Positions 6,500-9,859 of a stretch of 9,859 nt of DNA are shown one piece after another. Under the pieces are notes generated by a model that was not told the DNA's origin, ran no database searches, and saw nothing but the letters and a program-made list of their open reading frames with translations. The position numbers were made by a program, and so were the translations under genes. The stretch is from Methylococcaceae bacterium (GTDB lineage Bacteria; Pseudomonadota; Gammaproteobacteria; Methylococcales; Methylomonadaceae): the NCBI GenBank assembly GCA_005779525.1, contig SXIZ01000291.1:1-9859 (forward strand), in the 5' to 3' direction. Positions within the stretch are counted from its first letter, which is position 1, and the number at the start of each line of letters is the position of its first letter.

Positions 6500-7519
6500 T
6501 TAAGGTGCGACCACAGCGTTTAAGATAGCTTGCATTAGCTCGGGCAGTAATTCAGCGCTACGATAAGCATACATAGGACTCAAGAATAAGCGATGACCCA
6601 TACACGCCGGAAACAAGGCCTGTACATCTTCCGGTAATACATATTCACGATTTTCCAGCCACGCACGCACTTTGGCCGCCTGAATTAAATAACTCATGCC
6701 ACGCGGACTGGCACCAGATATCAATAATTGTGGCAGCTGCACATCGCTTAGAGTCATTGCAAAATCCTGGGGTTTTTGGGTTGCACGCCAGAGCGATAAA
6801 GCATATTGCTGCAATTTAGCACTGGTTTGCACGCTTTGCTGTAACAAGGCGGCAAACTCATTTAATTGATAGTAAGGGATGCCTGCTAAGGGCATGTTAC
6901 TGATTAATTGATCGGTATTATGAAAGCGTGGATTAAACATTAATTCATCTAACACAGCATCAGATGCAGGCACATCTACATTGATTTCTAACATAAAACG
7001 ATCTTTGGCGGCCGCAGGTAATTCAAAGGTTTCTTCCCGTTCCACTCGATTGCGATCGGCAAAGACCTGTAAATGCGGTAATGCATATTCTTGGTTGAAA
7101 GCACTGATAGTACGTTCCGCCATCGCGCGCAGTAATAGCGAATGCACTTGCGGGCGTGCACGGTTTATTTCGTTAAAAAAGAAGGTCGCCAAACGTTCTC
7201 CCTGCTGGAGAAGAGGACCTGGATCAACTCTTGGCTTACCCTCTCTATCTAGATAGGTGTAATACACCAAATCAGTCGGCATCAAATCAATCGTGCCTTC
7301 CACCCGTTGATAAGCACCACCCAATCCTTGCGCCACTGCACGTAATAACGTAGTCTTTCCGACCCCGACATTACCTTCCAGTAGCACATGCCCACGGGCA
7401 AAAACTGCGATTAACATTAAGCGCACCACCGATGATTGTCCAATAATCACTTGATTGAGGTGCTGTTCAAACTGTAGCGCTTGCGTGCGCCATTCGGATA
7501 GTTGAATATTTTGGCTCAT
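6500..7519 (-). CDS. mxaR: MxaR, MoxR-type AAA+ ATPase
   Basis: This 339-residue ATPase has Walker A at about 49-57 (GNVGVGKTT) and a Walker B region at about 112-120 (TFFFNEINR). The second motif has Asn116 before the catalytic Glu117, where most MoxR proteins have Asp. A sensor-1 region follows (about 152-163, VFADRNRVEREE, Asn157), then the arginine-finger segment (AAAKDRFML, Arg174) and a sensor-2 segment (GASPRG, Arg273). The length is normal for MoxR. The family gave the name methanol oxidation regulator, but MoxR ATPases act as chaperones for VWA-protein complexes; here the partners would be MxaS, MxaC and MxaL. It is the first gene after the hairpin-rich gap downstream of mxaI and has only a weak ribosome site, so it is likely to be expressed at a much lower level than mxaFJGI. 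Confidence 0.92.
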   Translation of the reverse strand: MSQNIQLSEWRTQALQFEQHLNQVIIGQSSVVRLMLIAVFARGHVLLEGNVGVGKTTLLRAVAQGLGGAYQRVEGTIDLMPTDLVYYTYLDREGKPRVDPGPLLQQGERLATFFFNEINRARPQVHSLLLRAMAERTISAFNQEYALPHLQVFADRNRVEREETFELPAAAKDRFMLEINVDVPASDAVLDELMFNPRFHNTDQLISNMPLAGIPYYQLNEFAALLQQSVQTSAKLQQYALSLWRATQKPQDFAMTLSDVQLPQLLISGASPRGMSYLIQAAKVRAWLENREYVLPEDVQALFPACMGHRLFLSPMYAYRSAELLPELMQAILNAVVAP

Positions 7520-7533
7520 AGGCTCAAGAAAAG

Positions 7534-7560
7534 AACCCCAGCTAGAAAACCGCCGGGGTT
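7534..7560 (-). terminator. Terminator-like hairpin before mxaR (possible attenuator)
   Basis: In minus-strand RNA, bases 7560-7552 pair with 7542-7534 in a 9-bp GC-rich stem (AACCCCGGC/GCUGGGGUU, one G:U) with a 9-nt loop. It is followed by CUUUUCUU and then by the mxaR start 15 nt downstream. The T-tract is interrupted, so termination would be partial. On the plus strand the G:U becomes an A-C mismatch, so the structure favours the mxa transcript. Confidence 0.6.
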
Positions 7561-7593
7561 TAAGGGATTAGTCTTAATTTACTTCCACAACAG

Positions 7594-7614
7594 TTAAGAA
7601 CCTTAAGTTCCTAA
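7594..7614 (-). other. Hairpin downstream of mxaI
   Basis: In minus-strand RNA, UUAGGAAC pairs with GUUCUUAA around the loop UUAAG: 8 bp including one G:U. No U-tract follows, so it is more likely to stabilise or process the 3' end of the mxaFJGI message than to terminate it. The A-C mismatch in plus-strand RNA again makes it specific to the minus transcript. Confidence 0.45.
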
Positions 7615-7674
7615 GGGGACGCCATAGCCTCGGAGGGGATGCTATCAGCGCCAACAATCAAAAGTACTTACACT

Positions 7675-7959
7675 TTAATTGATCTCGTCTACGTCATAGA
7701 CAAACTTTCCGGTTTTAGCGAAATGTTCCTGACGTTTTTTATTGCGCGCTTCCATCTCCAGAATAGATTGCGCCTGTTTGTTTAACTCATTCGGATCATG
7801 TTTTGGGTCGTATTTACTACCCGCCACTTTATCGGGATAACCGGGCTTAGGTTCCCAACAAACACCAGGCTCACTACATTTGGTGCCATCATAGGCAAAA
7901 GCCGAGACTGACAATAGTGATAAACCCACAGTTACACCTAACAATACAATTTTTTTCAT
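7675..7959 (-). CDS. mxaI: MxaI, methanol dehydrogenase small (beta) subunit
   Basis: The precursor has 94 residues and a Sec signal peptide cut after AFA (residue 22), giving a mature protein of 72 residues that begins YDGTKC. Mature Cys6 and Cys12 match the disulfide known from the small subunit of other methanol dehydrogenases, and CWEPKPGYPD and GSKYDPKHDPNEL are hallmark stretches. The C-terminal half is a charged, Lys-rich helix ending GKFVYDVDEIN. It forms the alpha2-beta2 enzyme with MxaF in the periplasm; its exact role beyond complex formation is unclear. Its presence shows that the upstream large subunit is MxaF rather than the lanthanide enzyme XoxF, which lacks this partner. A very strong ribosome site (GAGGAG) sits in the 15-bp gap after mxaG. 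Confidence 0.97.
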   Translation of the reverse strand: MKKIVLLGVTVGLSLLSVSAFAYDGTKCSEPGVCWEPKPGYPDKVAGSKYDPKHDPNELNKQAQSILEMEARNKKRQEHFAKTGKFVYDVDEIN

Positions 7960-7967
7960 TGTTTTAT

Positions 7968-7973
7968 CTCCTC
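7968..7973 (-). promoter_or_regulatory. Strong Shine-Dalgarno site of mxaI
   Basis: GAGGAG lies 8 nt before the mxaI ATG and just after the mxaG stop. It is the best ribosome site in the window and fits the high demand for this small subunit. Confidence 0.75.
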
Positions 7974-7974
7974 G

Positions 7975-8448
7975 TTATTTTTTCAACCATTTGGCTTTTT
8001 TAGGGTCGCCTTTATAGATGTCCCGAATGTGCGCCATAATCAACAACATTTCGTCATTACTTAAATTGACATACTGCGGCCCCATCATGCCGGATGCCCC
8101 GCCAAATAAAACTTCAAACAAGCCCTGATCGGTCGCATTGGCTGGATAAGTCCAGTAATCATCTGCTAAACCGGGGCCTAATTTACCTTCCGCTTCATGA
8201 CCATGGCATCCAGAGCAGGCTGTCATATAAATATCGTGGCCTTTTTTGACAGCTTCTTTATCACCGTTGTATGGGTTTTTTCCAGTTTCTTTAAATTGTT
8301 TAAAGGCCTCAGTATCACCACCTTTTTTTGCCACACTCAAATCTAGTGGCTGACCCGTAATTGCATTTCTAAAGGTCAACTCCGCCCTACTCGCCATGCT
8401 TGTTAATGCAAGTGCAACGGTTGCTACTACTAATATTTTTTGTTTCAT
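7975..8448 (-). CDS. mxaG: MxaG, cytochrome cL, electron acceptor of methanol dehydrogenase
   Basis: This 157-residue class I c-type cytochrome has a signal peptide (residues 1-22, cut after SRA) and one haem attachment site, C78-S-G-C81-H82. The axial Met is probably Met121 or Met122 in GASGMMGP. The segment after the haem site (GPGLADDYWTYP) is typical for cytochrome cL. It takes electrons from PQQH2 in MxaFI and passes them to a further periplasmic cytochrome c (cytochrome cH in well-studied methylotrophs). The ATG follows mxaJ by 16 bp, with AGGT 5 nt upstream. It lies in the invariant order F-J-G-I. The length is somewhat shorter than the Methylobacterium protein, but all functional motifs that I can recognise are present. 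Confidence 0.95.
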   Translation of the reverse strand: MKQKILVVATVALALTSMASRAELTFRNAITGQPLDLSVAKKGGDTEAFKQFKETGKNPYNGDKEAVKKGHDIYMTACSGCHGHEAEGKLGPGLADDYWTYPANATDQGLFEVLFGGASGMMGPQYVNLSNDEMLLIMAHIRDIYKGDPKKAKWLKK

Positions 8449-8464
8449 TGTTTACCTATATAAA

Positions 8465-9310
8465 TTATTTTCCAGTGGCTTCCGGCTCTTCCAGCAACGG
8501 AATACCTTCTTCTTCTAACAGTTCTGTGATTTCACTCTGCTTATCAGCAATGACTTGATTTAGAGCTTGCAACAGTGGTTGATCATTTTTACGTACACCG
8601 ATGGCGGTGCTGTAATGCAAACCAACTTTTTGGCCATCGGCACGCACGTTGTCATCGGGGATCACCGTCATCACCAAGGGGGTAGGTGATGCTTTGACGT
8701 AGCGCGCCGCCGAAGGCGCCCAAAGTGCTGCAATTTCGGCGTGGCTGGACGAAACTTCTGCGACTAACTTAGATGCTTCATATTTGATGTATTGATTACG
8801 TCTGGATTTAAAGCCTGCCAATTCCTGAGAATAACTGAACATATCGTTGTAACGGCCAATTGCACGCATCATGACTTCTGCAGGGGTGCCTGGAACAAAA
8901 GCGATGGTTTTAGCTTTACGTAATACTTCGCTATCCCAATTTTTCAAATCCAGATTATCACTTGCACGCGAAATAAATACATAACCCGAGCGGTAGTAAG
9001 GCTTGGTCGTTAATACGCGCGGATCACCGACATCCATGCCCAAAGCCACATCACAGAGACCTTTATCCAAAAAATCCCGAATAAAGTATCGCGGATCAGT
9101 CCAAGTCACAAATTCGACTTTTCTGTCCATCGCCTTACCTAGCAGCAACGCCAATTTATTTTCAAAACCTTCTCCTCGCTTATTGGAGTATGGCATTTCG
9201 TCTTCCGCCGCACAGATCTTTAATGGACTCTCTGTCTCAGCATGTAAATTCATAGCAAATCCTGCCGCTAGAATCGACAAATTTAAGACCATAAAATTGG
9301 TTTTACGCAT
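8465..9310 (-). CDS. mxaJ: MxaJ, periplasmic binding-protein-like methanol dehydrogenase partner
   Basis: I choose the ATG at 9310 (281 residues): GAGGA lies 5 nt upstream and the protein then starts with a normal signal peptide (cut after LHA, residue 24). The longer frame to 9373 would add 21 residues with no signal character, and its start lies inside a 12-bp hairpin. The mature part has the fold pattern of family 3 solute-binding proteins: KICAAEDEMPYS at the start, GLCDVALGMDVGDPRV in the first lobe, AFVPGTPAE at the hinge and a C-terminal helix LLQALNQVIADKQSEI. MxaJ is known to interact with the methanol dehydrogenase large subunit and to be essential for active enzyme, probably in folding or assembly rather than transport. 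It lies 79 bp after mxaF. The tail is unusually acidic (LLEEEGIPLLEEPEATGK). Confidence 0.92.
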   Translation of the reverse strand: MRKTNFMVLNLSILAAGFAMNLHAETESPLKICAAEDEMPYSNKRGEGFENKLALLLGKAMDRKVEFVTWTDPRYFIRDFLDKGLCDVALGMDVGDPRVLTTKPYYRSGYVFISRASDNLDLKNWDSEVLRKAKTIAFVPGTPAEVMMRAIGRYNDMFSYSQELAGFKSRRNQYIKYEASKLVAEVSSSHAEIAALWAPSAARYVKASPTPLVMTVIPDDNVRADGQKVGLHYSTAIGVRKNDQPLLQALNQVIADKQSEITELLEEEGIPLLEEPEATGK

Positions 9311-9315
9311 TATTT

Positions 9316-9320
9316 TCCTC
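9316..9320 (-). promoter_or_regulatory. Shine-Dalgarno site deciding the mxaJ start
   Basis: GAGGA stands 5 nt before ATG 9310 and supports this start over the upstream in-frame ATG codons at 9373, 9322 and others, which lack one. Confidence 0.65.
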
Positions 9321-9347
9321 ATAACAACGGTTGAATTGATGATTAGT

Positions 9348-9376
9348 GGGTTGGATAAATTACTTTTACCCAACCC
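9348..9376 (-). other. Stable hairpin between mxaF and mxaJ
   Basis: In minus-strand RNA, bases 9376-9365 pair with 9359-9348: GGGUUGGGUAAA with UUUAUCCAACCC, 12 bp including one G:U, around the 5-nt loop AGUAA. It starts 13 nt after the mxaF stop. No U-tract follows, so it is probably an mRNA stability, processing or partial-termination element that lets mxaF exceed the downstream genes. Confidence 0.65.
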
Positions 9377-9389
9377 GCTGATTACGACC

Positions 9390-9859
9390 TTAGTAAGTCA
9401 ATGAAAACACCATGACTCCACCACCTTGTTGCGTGTAGTGCGCCAATTCTTTAAACGCGCCCACTGCACCCAAACCCGCGGTTGGATCTTGTAAGTCAAA
9501 CACCAATCCCACACCCGGCCAGCCGCCCACACCGTAATAAATCGCTACGTATTGTTTCCCTTTGTGCTCATAGGTGATCGGATGCCCAATAACCCCTGAT
9601 GGTAGTTTGAATTTCCATAATTCTTTACCGTTACGACTATCACGCGCTTTAATATAACCATCGAGCGTGCCGTAGAACACCAAGTTACCCGCCGTTGCCG
9701 TCGTCCCCCCCCCAAACTGCGAATTTTTCTTGCACTTCCCACTTAAATTCGCCAGTGACAGAATCCATGGCTTTAACTTGACCTAAAGTACCTTTAGGAC
9801 CTGGATACATATTCAGCGTCGCACCTACGAAAAATTGTCCTGCGCGGTAGGGCAACATA
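9390..9859 (-). CDS. mxaF: MxaF, methanol dehydrogenase large subunit, C-terminal part with apparent frameshift
   Basis: Only the 3' end of the gene is in the window. The translation begins MLPYRAGQFFVGATLNMYPGPKG and, after the break, reads LVFYGTLDGYIKARD, PSGVIGHPITYEHKG, YGVGGWPGVGLVFDL and QQGGGVMVFSLTY, all typical of the last blades of the eight-bladed PQQ beta-propeller. The protein is the periplasmic catalytic subunit that oxidises methanol with PQQ and Ca2+. The reading frame breaks at a run of nine G (9705-9713 in plus-strand C): as written, it stops at 9685-9687; with eight G it reads FAVWGGTTATAGNLVFYG and stays open to the stop at 9390. About 104 C-terminal residues depend on this. 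The following mxaJGI support MxaF over XoxF. The active-site Asp and Ca ligands lie outside the window. Confidence 0.93.
9705..9713. repeat. Nine-base G/C homopolymer at the mxaF frame break
   Basis: The plus strand has nine C in a row, read as nine G in mxaF. One base fewer restores the conserved AVWGGT.ATAG.LVFYG segment. It is either a sequencing or assembly error or a true slippage tract. Confidence 0.85.

Noticed and set aside
7624..7645. Third inverted repeat (ATAGC/GCTAT) after mxaI
   Set aside because: It has only 5 bp with a 12-nt loop and no U-tract; it is too weak to report as an element.
9311..9373. Longer mxaJ start at 9373
   Set aside because: It lacks a ribosome site, places non-signal residues before a clear signal peptide, and its codons form part of the intergenic hairpin.
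9545..9742. A 65-codon minus-strand frame overlapping mxaF
   Set aside because: It is an out-of-frame reading of the conserved mxaF segment and has no independent support.
9390..9859. Large subunit as lanthanide-dependent XoxF
   Set aside because: The immediate downstream order mxaJ-mxaG-mxaI, with the small subunit present, indicates MxaF. The diagnostic extra Asp of XoxF would lie outside the window, so the call relies on context.

Overview
The window carries most of a methanol dehydrogenase (mxa) operon on the minus strand, followed on the same strand by a separate gene for a calcium-binding RTX-type protein. In transcription order (right to left) the operon is the 3' end of mxaF, then mxaJ, mxaG, mxaI, mxaR, mxaS, mxaA, mxaC, mxaK, mxaL and a small multi-pass membrane protein I cannot name. 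This order, the intermediate base composition and the protein types point to a Gram-negative methylotroph. A gammaproteobacterial type I methanotroph (Methylococcales) is most likely; that assignment is inference, and a betaproteobacterial methylotroph is the main alternative.

Region 9859-7675 holds the periplasmic methanol-oxidation machinery: the C-terminal part of the PQQ- and Ca-dependent large subunit (mxaF), the periplasmic binding-protein-like MxaJ, cytochrome cL (mxaG) and the small subunit (mxaI). mxaF is interrupted by an apparent one-base insertion in a run of nine G (plus-strand C, 9705-9713); eight would keep the reading frame.

Region 7674-7520 is the largest gap inside the operon. 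It contains hairpins, one of them terminator-like just before mxaR. Another hairpin lies between mxaF and mxaJ. Three of these stems each contain one G:U pair that works only in minus-strand RNA, so they probably act in the mxa transcript, for example in partial termination or mRNA stabilisation that keeps structural subunits above accessory proteins.

Region 7519-2249 holds the tightly packed maturation genes mxaRSACKL, with 4-nt overlaps, a 7-nt overlap and zero-gap junctions. They encode a MoxR-type AAA+ ATPase, a DUF58 protein, a predicted membrane-anchored lipoprotein, a VWA membrane protein, a TPR-like anchored protein and a second VWA membrane protein. The set parallels MoxR/Bat systems. 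In Methylobacterium extorquens mxaA, mxaK and mxaL are known to be needed for Ca2+ insertion into the enzyme. A translationally coupled membrane-protein gene (2239-1730) occupies the place where mxaD follows mxaL in the classic cluster.

Region 1729-1606 is a short gap without a convincing terminator or promoter. Region 1605-1 is an open frame of 535 codons that runs off the left edge and encodes an acidic, glycine/aspartate-rich RTX protein without a signal peptide. I found no tRNA, rRNA, CRISPR array, insertion sequence or origin.
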